Shown here in pieces: positions 8,088-16,148 of a stretch of 64,000 nucleotides of DNA. The notes beneath the pieces are model-generated. The model saw only the letters and a program-made list of their open reading frames with translations, was not told where the DNA came from and did not search any database. Made by a program: the position numbers and the translations under genes. Positions within the stretch are counted from its first letter, which is position 1. Each line of letters begins with the position of its first letter. Origin of the DNA: Actinomycetota bacterium (GTDB lineage: Bacteria > Actinomycetota > Acidimicrobiia > Spongiisociales > UBA4744); contig JAADGS010000026.1 in assembly GCA_013152275.1 (NCBI GenBank), positions 44,029 to 108,028 on the forward strand, in the 5' to 3' direction.

Positions 8088-8696
8088 TCAGCCGCCGGAT
8101 TGCTTCTGGGTCTGACCCTCATTGAGATCTCCCGGCGTTCCACCCGCCAGCAGCGTGTCGATCGTGCTGCTGATCTCGAACGGCGAGAGGGGACCAGTCT
8201 TCTTGGCCATGATCGTCCCGTCGGGTGAGATGAAGAACGTTTCAGGGACGCCGAATACGCCGAAGTCGATCGCAACTCGCGATTCCGGGTCGATGACGTA
8301 GGCCGTCTTCTCCGCTCTGCCGAACTGGTCGAGAAACGCGATCGCCCGGCGTGGCTCATCTTGGTAGACGACTCCAACGAAACGCACGGGTTCGTCGGCG
8401 TATGCGGCGGCCGCCGCCTCCAGAACCGGATGTTCCTGCCGGCAGGGAAAGCACCAGGAGGCCCAGAAGTTCACCACGACGACGTTTCCTCGCAGGTCCG
8501 CGAGGCTGAGCACGCCATCCTGCTCGAGGTACGCCAACGAGTCCTCAGGGGCGGGCTTGCCGATGAGGGGGGAGGCGATCAGGCTCGGGTCCTTCCCGAA
8601 CCCACTGCTGAACACAACGACCATCGCGATCACGATCGCGAGAATCGCAGCGAGACTCAGCCACATACCGATCCTTGGTCGCGTGGTCTCGCTCAT
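8088..8696 (-). CDS. ccmG: Thiol-disulfide oxidoreductase CcmG/DsbE
   Basis: The 202-residue protein has one N-terminal membrane anchor (residues about 12-32) and a thioredoxin-like domain with WCFPC (C82, C85) and the cis-Pro region VPETFFI. CcmG proteins reduce or hold apocytochrome c cysteines outside the membrane so that heme can be attached. Its start overlaps the ccmF stop (ATGA), and it is the last gene of a nine-gene minus-strand operon. A second thioredoxin-like gene heads the same operon, so the two may share the reductive steps. Confidence 0.88.
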   Translation of the reverse strand: MSETTRPRIGMWLSLAAILAIVIAMVVVFSSGFGKDPSLIASPLIGKPAPEDSLAYLEQDGVLSLADLRGNVVVVNFWASWCFPCRQEHPVLEAAAAAYADEPVRFVGVVYQDEPRRAIAFLDQFGRAEKTAYVIDPESRVAIDFGVFGVPETFFISPDGTIMAKKTGPLSPFEISSTIDTLLAGGTPGDLNEGQTQKQSGG

Positions 8697-10726
8697 GCCG
8701 GCTGTCCGGTCGTCGTCAGTTCTTCACGAGCGGGCTTACGCACCAGCCACGCCCACAGGCCGCCGACACTGACCAGGAACCCGCCGGCCCAGACCATCCA
8801 GAGCACGGGGAACCAGAACAGGTCGAGCGTGACCTGCCTCTCATCGATCGCCCGCAGTGACAGGTAGAGGTCGCCGGCCAGAGACCCGCGAACGTCGGGA
8901 GACGCCACGGACTCGCGACCGTTGGCGTACTGGTTGAGGCGTGGCTGCAACTCTGCGACGACGCGTCCGTTCTTGACGACTTGTATGAGTGCTCCGGTCA
9001 CGAACCGGTTCGATTCGACCCTGTCGAACGTGTTCACATAGGTGAGGTCGAATCCGGCGAACCGAGTCGTGTCTCCAGGAGTGAGTTGTACCTGGTTGCG
9101 AAGTGAGAGGTTCGCGGAGAGTGCGATTCCGATCACCAGGATTGCCACCGCGACATGTGCGATCTGTCCGCCCCAGTATCCGGGATCGGAACGCATCGTG
9201 TACAGCGACGCCGCGGCGAGATTCTCCTGGCGACTCTCGGCGCGTCTGCGGCTCGTGTCCCAGAGTTGGCGGGCGACGACGGCGATGACGAACGTGCCGA
9301 GCAGAATCGCCAGGACGACCGAGAGGCTGCGTCTGCCGAACACGATTCCGACGGCGGTGACCGCGAGGGCAAACCGCAAGGGATTTCGGATACGGGCCCA
9401 CACGACCGCTCCTCGCGCGGAGCGCCAAGGAGTGATCGGGCCGACCGCCATCGTCAGCAGCAAGAGGAAGCCGATGGGCACGGCGAGTCTATCGAAGAAG
9501 GGACGACCGACCCCGACTTCGGACCCGGTGATGGCGTCGATGATGAGTGGATACAACGTCCCGGTCAGGACGACGAAGGTGAACACTGCCAGGATGAGGT
9601 TGTTGGCGAGCATCATTCCTTCGCGGCTGGCGAGGGAATCGAGCCGAGGCGCGGAAGCCACCATGTGCGAGCGTGTGGCGAACAGTCCGAACGACAAGAC
9701 AAGCGTCACCGCGAGGAACCACAACAATGCGGGACCGATCGGTGACTGCGTGAAGCTGTGCACCGAGTTGATGATCCCCGAACGTGTGATGAACGTTCCG
9801 AGGATGGTCAGTGAGAACGTCGAGATGACGAGGACGAAGTTCCAGCTCTGCAACATGCCGCGCCGCGACTGCACGGCGGCAGAATGCAGGAACGCGGTGG
9901 CGGCCAGCCACGGCATGAACGAGGCGTTCTCCACCGGGTCCCACGCCCAGAAGCCGCCCCAGCCGAGCACCTCATACGACCAGAGACCGCCGAGTACGAT
10001 GCCGGCGGTCAGGAACACCCAGGCGACGAGGGTCCATGATCGGGTCCGCCTGAGCCAGTCCGTCCCGCCGGAACCGATCATGAGTGCGGACATGGCGAAG
10101 GCGAACGGTACCGACATTCCCACGTAGCCGATGTAGAGCATCGGCGGGTGGATTGCCATGAGCGGATGGTTCTGCAGCAGTGGGTTCGGTCCGAAACCTT
10201 CGAGGGCCGCTTGCGCGTGGACCCATGGGAATGGGCTTGTCGCCATGCAGCCCACTTGCGCCGCCTGCGTGCAGACCTCGAACGGATTCGAGATTGTCAA
10301 CATCATTCCGAAGAAGAACGTCGAGATGATCCCCATGATCGCCAGCGCCCCCGCTCCGAGAGCATCAGGTTTGTGAAGGCGTTGTGACGCGAAGTACACG
10401 GTGGCGACAAAGACGGCCAGGATGAATCCCCACAGGACGATACTGCCTTCGAGCGCAGCCCATGCCGATGCCATCTTGTACAGAAGTGGGGTGCTCGACG
10501 TCGAGTTGTTCGCAACGTACGCGAGAGAGAAGTCGTTGCTCAGCAGTCCGATCTCGAGAGCGAGCATCGCCAGGATCCCACCGCCGAGGAGTCCGTACAC
10601 CGGGTACTTCAGTCTGGTCACCGGTGTCTTCGTGGATGCAAACTGGACTTTGAACCCTTGAAAGGCGAGTGTGATCGAGGAGATCAGTGCAATCAGAACG
10701 CCAAGAATGCCGAGTGTCGCGGCCAT
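8693..10726 (-). CDS. ccmF: Cytochrome c heme lyase subunit CcmF
   Basis: The 677-residue polytopic protein carries the periplasmic tryptophan-rich heme-handling motif WGGFWAWDPVENASFMPWL near residue 240 and the HPPMLYIGY segment of the CcmF/NrfE family. Some 13-15 hydrophobic segments are visible. CcmF joins heme from holo-CcmE to the CxxCH of apocytochrome c. Length is close to the proteobacterial proteins. It starts four bases after ccmE and overlaps ccmG. I found no CcmH or CcmI gene next to it. Confidence 0.95.
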   Translation of the reverse strand: MAATLGILGVLIALISSITLAFQGFKVQFASTKTPVTRLKYPVYGLLGGGILAMLALEIGLLSNDFSLAYVANNSTSSTPLLYKMASAWAALEGSIVLWGFILAVFVATVYFASQRLHKPDALGAGALAIMGIISTFFFGMMLTISNPFEVCTQAAQVGCMATSPFPWVHAQAALEGFGPNPLLQNHPLMAIHPPMLYIGYVGMSVPFAFAMSALMIGSGGTDWLRRTRSWTLVAWVFLTAGIVLGGLWSYEVLGWGGFWAWDPVENASFMPWLAATAFLHSAAVQSRRGMLQSWNFVLVISTFSLTILGTFITRSGIINSVHSFTQSPIGPALLWFLAVTLVLSFGLFATRSHMVASAPRLDSLASREGMMLANNLILAVFTFVVLTGTLYPLIIDAITGSEVGVGRPFFDRLAVPIGFLLLLTMAVGPITPWRSARGAVVWARIRNPLRFALAVTAVGIVFGRRSLSVVLAILLGTFVIAVVARQLWDTSRRRAESRQENLAAASLYTMRSDPGYWGGQIAHVAVAILVIGIALSANLSLRNQVQLTPGDTTRFAGFDLTYVNTFDRVESNRFVTGALIQVVKNGRVVAELQPRLNQYANGRESVASPDVRGSLAGDLYLSLRAIDERQVTLDLFWFPVLWMVWAGGFLVSVGGLWAWLVRKPAREELTTTGQPA

Positions 10727-10730
10727 TCGA

Positions 10731-11150
10731 TCAGCCCCCCTTTGCCGGTACGAGCGTCTCGTGCTTGTCGTCTTTTGCGTTGTACTGCTCGTCGTGTTTG
10801 ACGATCAGCACGTCAGAGACGAAGTGGGAACCCTGCCATGAACCCTCGACAACGGCGCCGGCTCCGCCCTGGAATAGCTGCGGCGGGGTACCTTCGTTGT
10901 CGACGTCGATCGTGCTCTGCCCATCGGTCACCTGAAAGCTGACGCCGGTGGGAGTTGTCTTGATGCTGCCTTCGACGACCAGTCCTCCGAGGCGGAACCG
11001 TTCACCGTCCGGGAAGTCGGCGCGCTGTTGCAGCGCCTCGGTGGGGGTGAGGTAGTAGACGAGGTTCTTGTTGAGGTTGCCGAACGCGAAGAAACCGACC
11101 GCGATCAACACCACGATGATGGCCGGAATGATGAACCAGCGATGTGTCAT
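10731..11150 (-). CDS. ccmE: Heme chaperone CcmE
   Basis: The 139-residue protein has an N-terminal membrane anchor, a beta-barrel (OB-like) domain with FRLGGLVVEGS, and the heme-binding stretch KHDEQY, where H119 would bond heme covalently and Y123 serve as ligand. This is the canonical His form, not the Cys variant known from some archaea. CcmE receives heme from CcmC and passes it to CcmF. Its start codon overlaps the ccmD stop (ATGA). Confidence 0.93.
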   Translation of the reverse strand: MTHRWFIIPAIIVVLIAVGFFAFGNLNKNLVYYLTPTEALQQRADFPDGERFRLGGLVVEGSIKTTPTGVSFQVTDGQSTIDVDNEGTPPQLFQGGAGAVVEGSWQGSHFVSDVLIVKHDEQYNAKDDKHETLVPAKGG

Positions 11151-11281
11151 GGTCGGTCACCTCTCTTGAATCGTCTGGAGACGGAACGGAGGCGCACCAC
11201 GAGGCTGATGGCGTAGATCGCTATGAACCCGTAGACGAGACAATAGGCAAAAACCACCCAACTTCCAGTGAACTCAGTCAT
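11147..11281 (-). CDS. ccmD: CcmD-like small membrane protein
   Basis: A 44-residue frame starts with ATG at 11281 and encodes MTEFTGSWVVFAYCLVYGF, then a single membrane helix and a basic tail (RRFKRGD). CcmD is a small helix with a basic C-terminus that helps release holo-CcmE from the CcmABC complex. Position between ccmC and ccmE is conserved in System I operons. The frame overlaps ccmC by eight bases and ccmE by four. Identification rests on size, topology and position. Confidence 0.8.
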   Translation of the reverse strand: MTEFTGSWVVFAYCLVYGFIAIYAISLVVRLRSVSRRFKRGDRP

Positions 11282-12023
11282 CGGTGTCACCTCCCAGGAT
11301 CGGGGCCGTTATGCCGGCTCCGGCGATCTCCACATTCTCGTTTGCTTCTCGTTGTTCGATGGCATCTGCCATCTGTGCGATCCACACCCGGGTCACCATG
11401 AACGCCAGATAGATCAGGGTGAAGGCGGCCAGATTCACCATCAGCGCCCGCAACATCAGAGGATCGATGGAGGGGTTGCCGGCACGCTCGAACGTCTGGG
11501 GGCGCAGCACCGTTGCCGTCTGATGCAGCGTGCGCCACCACGTCACGGAGAAGTGGACCAACGGGACCTGCACGAACGCGATGATGCCGAGCACTGCGGC
11601 GCGTTTCGCTCTCATATCCGGGTCCGCGATGCTGCGCCGCAAGGCGAGGTAGCCGAGATAGATGACGAGGGTCAACGCGGTGAGCACCAGCCTGGCGTCA
11701 CCCCAGTCCCAGAACGTTCCCCAGACGGGCCGTCCCCACAGCATGCCGGTGACGAGTGCCGTGCCGGTGAAGAAGACGCCCATCTCCGCCGAGCTGGCGG
11801 CGACTCTGTCCCAGGAGTGCTTCTTGGTGACGAGATAGCCGATACCGGCGACCAGCACGACTCCAAAGGAGAGGTAGGCGAGCCATGCCGACGGGACGTG
11901 TACGTACATGATCTTTTGGAAGATTCCCTGGAACTCGTCGAGCGGTGCGGTGATGCCGAATGTCAATCCGACGGCAACACCGACGACCGCGAGTGCCGAG
12001 AGTATCTGGACGGAACGCTTCAA
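11274..12023 (-). CDS. ccmC: Heme handling protein CcmC
   Basis: The 249-residue protein has six membrane segments and the external tryptophan-rich motif WGTFWDWGDARL near residue 105, flanked by conserved His residues in YVHVPSAW and VHFSVTWWRTLHQ. CcmC loads heme onto CcmE. The TTG at 12023 is chosen because GAGGAG lies upstream and it overlaps the ccmB stop (TTGA); a longer open frame would add a Cys/His-rich leader unlike the family. Confidence 0.93.
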   Translation of the reverse strand: MKRSVQILSALAVVGVAVGLTFGITAPLDEFQGIFQKIMYVHVPSAWLAYLSFGVVLVAGIGYLVTKKHSWDRVAASSAEMGVFFTGTALVTGMLWGRPVWGTFWDWGDARLVLTALTLVIYLGYLALRRSIADPDMRAKRAAVLGIIAFVQVPLVHFSVTWWRTLHQTATVLRPQTFERAGNPSIDPLMLRALMVNLAAFTLIYLAFMVTRVWIAQMADAIEQREANENVEIAGAGITAPILGGDTDD

Positions 12024-12700
12024 CGGGATGTCTCCTCGAGTGGGCGGGCAGTGATTACACCGACGACGGTGAGGGCAAGGTTCATGGCAATAAGCAAAAT
12101 GATCCAATTAAGGATACTGCGATCTAATCGAAGCGCTTCCACCACTTGTGACGAAGCGATGAGGAGCGGAACGGAAAGGGGGGCGACGAGCAGAGGGGCG
12201 AGCGTTGCGCGAGTTCGGAGGCCGGCTGTCACGCTTCCTGCCAGGGTGCCGATCAGGGCCAGGCCGATGGCGACGAAGAGGACGATCAGCACGAGCCAGC
12301 CCCAACCGCGAATCGGAGAAGGGTTGTACAGCACGATATCGAGGGGTGCGAGCACGAGTTCGAACCCGAGCAAGAGCAGGGCACTGGCAGCAGAGCGGCC
12401 TATGAACGTCGCAGCAGGGTCTATACCCAGCAACGTCAGGAGCTCTCGCTGTGCCGGTTCGTCGGTCGCCGACTGGCGGAAGGCGACCAACATGCCGAAC
12501 AAGAGGGTGATGGCGAAGAACATGCCCGGTCCGATTCGCGCGAGCATCGCCTTTTCCGTCCCGATCGCCATAGGGATCAGGAGCAGTGCGACGGCGCCGA
12601 AGGGAACGGTGATCGACAGCACCTCTCCTGCCCGCCCTTCGATCTTGAGATCCTTTCGCATGATCTCGAACGCCTGACGCCAGAACTCACGTGCACTCAT
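12020..12700 (-). CDS. ccmB: Heme exporter permease CcmB
   Basis: The 226-residue protein has six hydrophobic segments and the family pattern: an N-terminal MRKDLKIEGR before the first helix and FRQSATDEPAQRELLTLLGI in the first long loop. With CcmA it forms an ABC-type complex that powers release of holo-CcmE. It overlaps both ccmA and ccmC by four bases. Confidence 0.9.
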   Translation of the reverse strand: MSAREFWRQAFEIMRKDLKIEGRAGEVLSITVPFGAVALLLIPMAIGTEKAMLARIGPGMFFAITLLFGMLVAFRQSATDEPAQRELLTLLGIDPAATFIGRSAASALLLLGFELVLAPLDIVLYNPSPIRGWGWLVLIVLFVAIGLALIGTLAGSVTAGLRTRATLAPLLVAPLSVPLLIASSQVVEALRLDRSILNWIILLIAMNLALTVVGVITARPLEETSR

Positions 12701-13353
12701 GTTGCGACCAGACCCTCGACCGCAGTCCCGCCGACGAGCTCATAGGTTCGTTCCACCAGAGGGAGCATTCGGTTCGGCTCATGGGAGACGAGCACGACAC
12801 ATCCGCCCCGTTGCTTCACCTCCGCGACGGTTGCCTCGACCAGCATGGCGGCCATCTTGTCGAGGCCTGCATGAGCTTCATCGAGGAGGAGCAGGTCGGG
12901 CCGCGTCATGAGCACGCGAGCGAACTCCACCCTTCGCAGCATCCCGTGAGATGAGTGATCGGCTCTGCGGTCCATGGCACCCCCCAACCCCACTTTCTCG
13001 AGGGAGCGCTTCACTCTCGCGTTCGCGATGCCGGCGAGGCGTGCAACGAATTCGAGGTTCTCTTCGAGAGTCAGTTCACCGTAGAGGGCGGGGAGATGCC
13101 CGAGGAGCGCCATACGGCGTCGAATCGCCGGCGACGGCTCGCGGCCGAGGGGTGCCCCCAGCACCGTTCCTTTGCCTTCCGTGGGGCGCAGCAGGGTGGC
13201 GAGAACTCTGAGAAGTGTCGACTTGCCGGAGCCGTTCGGACCAACGATGCCGATGCCTTCACCGGGATCGACGCGGAGGGAGACATCGCGCAGAACGGTG
13301 AGCCGGCCGAACCGCACGCCGATGCCATCGAGCTTGATCAACGGTACGTTCAC
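12697..13353 (-). CDS. ccmA: Heme exporter ATPase CcmA
   Basis: The 218-residue ABC ATPase has Walker A IVGPNGSGKSTLL, Walker B LLLLDEAHAGLD and switch His in LVSHEPNR. The signature is degenerate (HSSHGMLRRVEFARVL in place of LSGGQ). CcmA hydrolyses ATP to drive holo-CcmE release from CcmC-CcmD. It overlaps the lgt-like gene upstream and ccmB downstream by four bases each. Confidence 0.9.
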   Translation of the reverse strand: MNVPLIKLDGIGVRFGRLTVLRDVSLRVDPGEGIGIVGPNGSGKSTLLRVLATLLRPTEGKGTVLGAPLGREPSPAIRRRMALLGHLPALYGELTLEENLEFVARLAGIANARVKRSLEKVGLGGAMDRRADHSSHGMLRRVEFARVLMTRPDLLLLDEAHAGLDKMAAMLVEATVAEVKQRGGCVVLVSHEPNRMLPLVERTYELVGGTAVEGLVAT

Positions 13354-14042
13354 GAGTCCGGAATGTTACGGGATCGCGCCGCGATGACTCGAATCGAGAA
13401 ACTGATCAGACCCACCGCCACTCCGGTCATGTACCAGGGGCCTGGGTCGGCGCCGAGGCCAAGCCTCAACGGTTCCGTCATGAGTCGAACACCGCCGGCA
13501 ATCACGAGACTCGCGGAGGCGATCACGCCGGGTGGGGCTTTCGTCCGGAGGGCAACGAGCGCGACAGCACCGCCAAGGAGCAGGATTGCCGCGTAGATCT
13601 CGACGGGATGGCGTTCGATGGTGCTTCCGGGAAGCGTGATCGCCCATGGCACAGACGTCGTCGTTCCGGCGCACGCCGAGCGGAGGAGACAGCCGGCCTG
13701 CCATCCGGCGAGGCCTGCGATGCCGGCAGGTGCGAGCAGATCCAGCGTCGGCCAGAAGTCATGTCGCGCCGTCCACGCCAGATAGGCCAGCGAACCCAAC
13801 GCCGCGAAGCCTGTGTCGACACCCCCGCGGATGAAGAACAGATCGAGTGGGTGGGTGATGGGGTTCGTTCCCTGCAAGACCATGGCGGCGACTCTCCCGA
13901 CCGCCAGGCCGGACCCCGTGGCCCCCAGTACGATGTCGATGAGGTCCTTTCGATCCGTCGTTCCTCGCACCCGCTCGATCCGCAGGGTTGCGAGCGCGGC
14001 GGCAATGCCCAAGAGAGCGGCTCCGAGCAGGGTGAACTCCAC
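13350..14042 (-). CDS. Lgt-like polytopic membrane protein in the ccm operon
   Basis: The 230-residue protein has about seven hydrophobic segments and the RHPVEIYAA motif, matching RHPxQLYEA of prolipoprotein diacylglyceryl transferases, plus a GCLLRSACAGTTTSVPWAI segment where Lgt has its glycine-rich region. Several Lgt catalytic Arg positions are not obvious, so transferase activity is uncertain. The GTG at 14042 follows GAGGTAG, part of the preceding gene's end. It lies between a tlpA-like lipoprotein gene and ccmA with four-base spacing or overlap. It could modify the neighbouring lipoprotein or serve in redox or heme handling; both are inference. Confidence 0.7.
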   Translation of the reverse strand: MEFTLLGAALLGIAAALATLRIERVRGTTDRKDLIDIVLGATGSGLAVGRVAAMVLQGTNPITHPLDLFFIRGGVDTGFAALGSLAYLAWTARHDFWPTLDLLAPAGIAGLAGWQAGCLLRSACAGTTTSVPWAITLPGSTIERHPVEIYAAILLLGGAVALVALRTKAPPGVIASASLVIAGGVRLMTEPLRLGLGADPGPWYMTGVAVGLISFSIRVIAARSRNIPDS

Positions 14043-14046
14043 GCGA

Positions 14047-14529
14047 CTACCTCAAGAGATCATCGATCTGGATCGCGAGCGTCTGCTCGTCGATCATTCC
14101 GTTGTGGGCGAAACGTAGTTCTCCGCCGGGAGCGAAGAAGAACGTGTGGGGTACACCCGTGGAGCGTAGGACCGCGGGGATCGCAGATCTCGGATCGAAG
14201 TACTGTTCGAAGTCGAGACCGTACCGAGCGATGAATCGTCGGGCGCCCGTCTGAGTGTCGTTCACATCGACACCGATGAACCGCACGCGGGATCCGAACT
14301 CCTCGTATGCCTGACGGAGGAGTGGCGCTTCGGATCGACATGGCCCGCACCAGGAAGCCCAGATATTGACAATGACCGGTTTGTCCGAAGCTCTCAAGAG
14401 TGCCAAGAACTCGTCTGAGGAAATCGTCGGTAGTGGTTCGGCGGATGTCTCCGGCGGTGTTGCCGTGCAGCCGCCGGCGAGGAGAACGATCACGAGCGCG
14501 GCAGGAAGAAGGCGTCGAAGATGCGACAT
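14047..14529 (-). CDS. TlpA/ResA-like thioredoxin-fold lipoprotein
   Basis: The 160-residue protein has a signal peptide ending in the lipobox LAGGC (C21), a short linker and a thioredoxin-like domain with WCGPC (C61, C64) and the cis-Pro segment GVPHTFFF. TlpA/ResA proteins reduce cytochrome c cysteines or CuA-site proteins on the outer face of the membrane. As first gene of the ccm operon it may supply reductant in place of the missing CcmH. The start is set by the signal peptide; no strong ribosome site is visible, which may mean a short or absent leader. Confidence 0.85.
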   Translation of the reverse strand: MSHLRRLLPAALVIVLLAGGCTATPPETSAEPLPTISSDEFLALLRASDKPVIVNIWASWCGPCRSEAPLLRQAYEEFGSRVRFIGVDVNDTQTGARRFIARYGLDFEQYFDPRSAIPAVLRSTGVPHTFFFAPGGELRFAHNGMIDEQTLAIQIDDLLR

Positions 14530-14635
14530 GTGGGCCGCATGGTATCGAGGCTCAGAGAACGAACACTCCCTTCGCCCCGGCGTCGCCGTTCGCCGACGTT
14601 CCTCCGAGGCAACGGAAGAAAAGCTCCTTGTCTTG

Positions 14636-14799
14636 CTCGTGCCTTGGCCGGTAACGTTCGGGTGTCGATGTCGAGGCAGGAGCACCGATGGGAAGGCCGC
14701 ACAACGAAGGCGCACCGGCAGGTGCGTCGAGGCGGAGAACGCGGCAAGCGGCGCTCCTGGCCGGCAGAACGCCGCAAAGGTTGCCGGCCGAGGCACTAG
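14636..14799 (-). mobile_element. MITE-like intergenic element, copy 2 (inverted)
   Basis: This 164 bp unit is the inverse of copy 1, with its CTAG end at 14799 and a CTCG variant at the other end. It fills most of the divergent gap between the tlpA-like gene and glgC, ending nine bases before the glgC start codon. Native glgC promoter or leader sequence would have been displaced. Confidence 0.75.
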
Positions 14800-14808
14800 C
14801 GTGAGCGC

Positions 14809-16035
14809 ATGATTCCCCGGGTCCTTGCCATCGTTCTTGCCGGAGGCGAGGGAAGCCGCCTCTTCCCCCTGACCCGTGATCGTGCGAAGCCCGCCGTACC
14901 GTTCGGTGGAGGGTACCGTCTCGTGGACTTCGTCCTGTCCAACCTCGTCAATGCCGGCTTTCGCAGAATCGTGGTCCTGACCCAGTACAAGAGTCACAGT
15001 CTCGACCGCCACCTTGCGCAGACGTGGAGGCTGTCCCCGCTCCTTGGCAGCTACGTCGCAGCCGTGCCCGCACAGATGCGCCGTGGGCCACAGTGGTTTG
15101 CCGGTTCCGCCGACGCGATCTACCAGAACCTGAACCTGATCGACGATGAGCATCCGGACCATGTGCTCGTGTTCGGTGCCGATCACATTTACCGGATGGA
15201 TCCCCGACAGATGCTCGAGCAGCACATGGACACAGGGGCAGGGGTCACCGTCGCCGGCATCCCGGTACCGATCGAAGAAGCGAGTGCGTTCGGAATCATC
15301 GATGCGTCCGAAGATGCGAAGATTCGCAACTTTGTCGAGAAGCCGGAGCAGCCGCCGCCAATGCCCGGTGATCCCACTCGTTCGTTCGCTTCGATGGGCA
15401 ACTACATCTTTCATACCAAGACGATGGTCAAGGCATTGCGGGAGGATGCGGAGGACCAGGACTCGCGACACGATCTGGGCGGCAACATCATCTCGAGCCT
15501 GACCGAGCATGGTGACGCGTACGTGTACGACTTCGCAGGCAACCGGGTTCCCGGTCAGACGGATCGAGAACGCGGCTACTGGCGAGATGTCGGTACGTTG
15601 GACGCCTACTACGAGGCCAGCATGGACCTCATCGCCGTCAACCCGGTGTTCGATATGTACAACGAACAGTGGCCGATTCTCACCTGGGATTTCCCCCGTC
15701 CTCCCGCGAAGTTCGTCCACAATGTCGAAGGTCGTCGTGGCAGGGCGTTGAACTCCCTTGTCGCCAACGGGACCATCGTTTCAGGCTCGGTGATCCGCCA
15801 GTCCGTGGTCTCTTCGAGAGTGCGTGTGCACTCGTATGCGACGGTCGAGCAGTCGGTTCTCTTCGAGGGAGTGAGTGTCGGTCGCGGTGCCGTCGTGAGA
15901 AGAGCGATCATCGACAAGAACGTCCAGGTACCGGACGGGTTCCAGCTGGGTGTGGATCCGGACAGAGATGCAGAACGGTTCACCGTGTCATCCGGAGGGG
16001 TCGTGGTGATCGGCAAGGGCGATTCGCTGCACTGA
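14809..16035 (+). CDS. glgC: Glucose-1-phosphate adenylyltransferase
   Basis: The 408-residue enzyme makes ADP-glucose from glucose-1-phosphate and ATP for glycogen synthesis. The N-terminal pyrophosphorylase domain has [41 protein letters not shown] and VEKPE; a left-handed beta-helix domain follows with [14 protein letters not shown]-type hexapeptides. Length fits bacterial GlgC. The ATG is directly preceded by a copy of the MITE-like repeat and lacks a strong ribosome site, so expression signals may come from the element. glgP lies further along in the window. Confidence 0.95.
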   Translation: MIPRVLAIVLAGGEGSRLFPLTRDRAKPAVPFGGGYRLVDFVLSNLVNAGFRRIVVLTQYKSHSLDRHLAQTWRLSPLLGSYVAAVPAQMRRGPQWFAGSADAIYQNLNLIDDEHPDHVLVFGADHIYRMDPRQMLEQHMDTGAGVTVAGIPVPIEEASAFGIIDASEDAKIRNFVEKPEQPPPMPGDPTRSFASMGNYIFHTKTMVKALREDAEDQDSRHDLGGNIISSLTEHGDAYVYDFAGNRVPGQTDRERGYWRDVGTLDAYYEASMDLIAVNPVFDMYNEQWPILTWDFPRPPAKFVHNVEGRRGRALNSLVANGTIVSGSVIRQSVVSSRVRVHSYATVEQSVLFEGVSVGRGAVVRRAIIDKNVQVPDGFQLGVDPDRDAERFTVSSGGVVVIGKGDSLH

Positions 16036-16129
16036 GCCGTCGGTTCTCGGTCTTCAGTCATCGGAAAGAGCCCCAGTCTTGCCCGGAGGTCGTGCAACGA
16101 TGCCGGCTGCCGTACGAAGTACCTCTTGT

Positions 16130-16148
16130 AGGCGAACTCTGTTCGCCT
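16130..16148. terminator. Hairpin between convergent glgC and minus-strand gene
   Basis: AGGCGAAC and GTTCGCCT form a perfect eight-pair stem with loop TCT, with a possible CTCT/AGAG extension. It lies about 95 bases after the glgC stop and overlaps the stop codon of the minus-strand gene at 16147. No T-run is present. A bidirectional terminator is plausible. Confidence 0.5.

Noticed and set aside
7717-8115. Possible gene across the repeat after nikO
   Set aside because: Similar peptide frames appear in all copies of the MITE-like element, but they have no start signals, differ in frame between copies and are better explained as repeat sequence.
14530-15720. N-terminal extension of the TlpA-like gene through the MITE-like repeat and glgC
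   Set aside because: The open frame continues upstream, but the signal peptide and lipobox place the real start at 14529, and the extension is antisense to glgC.
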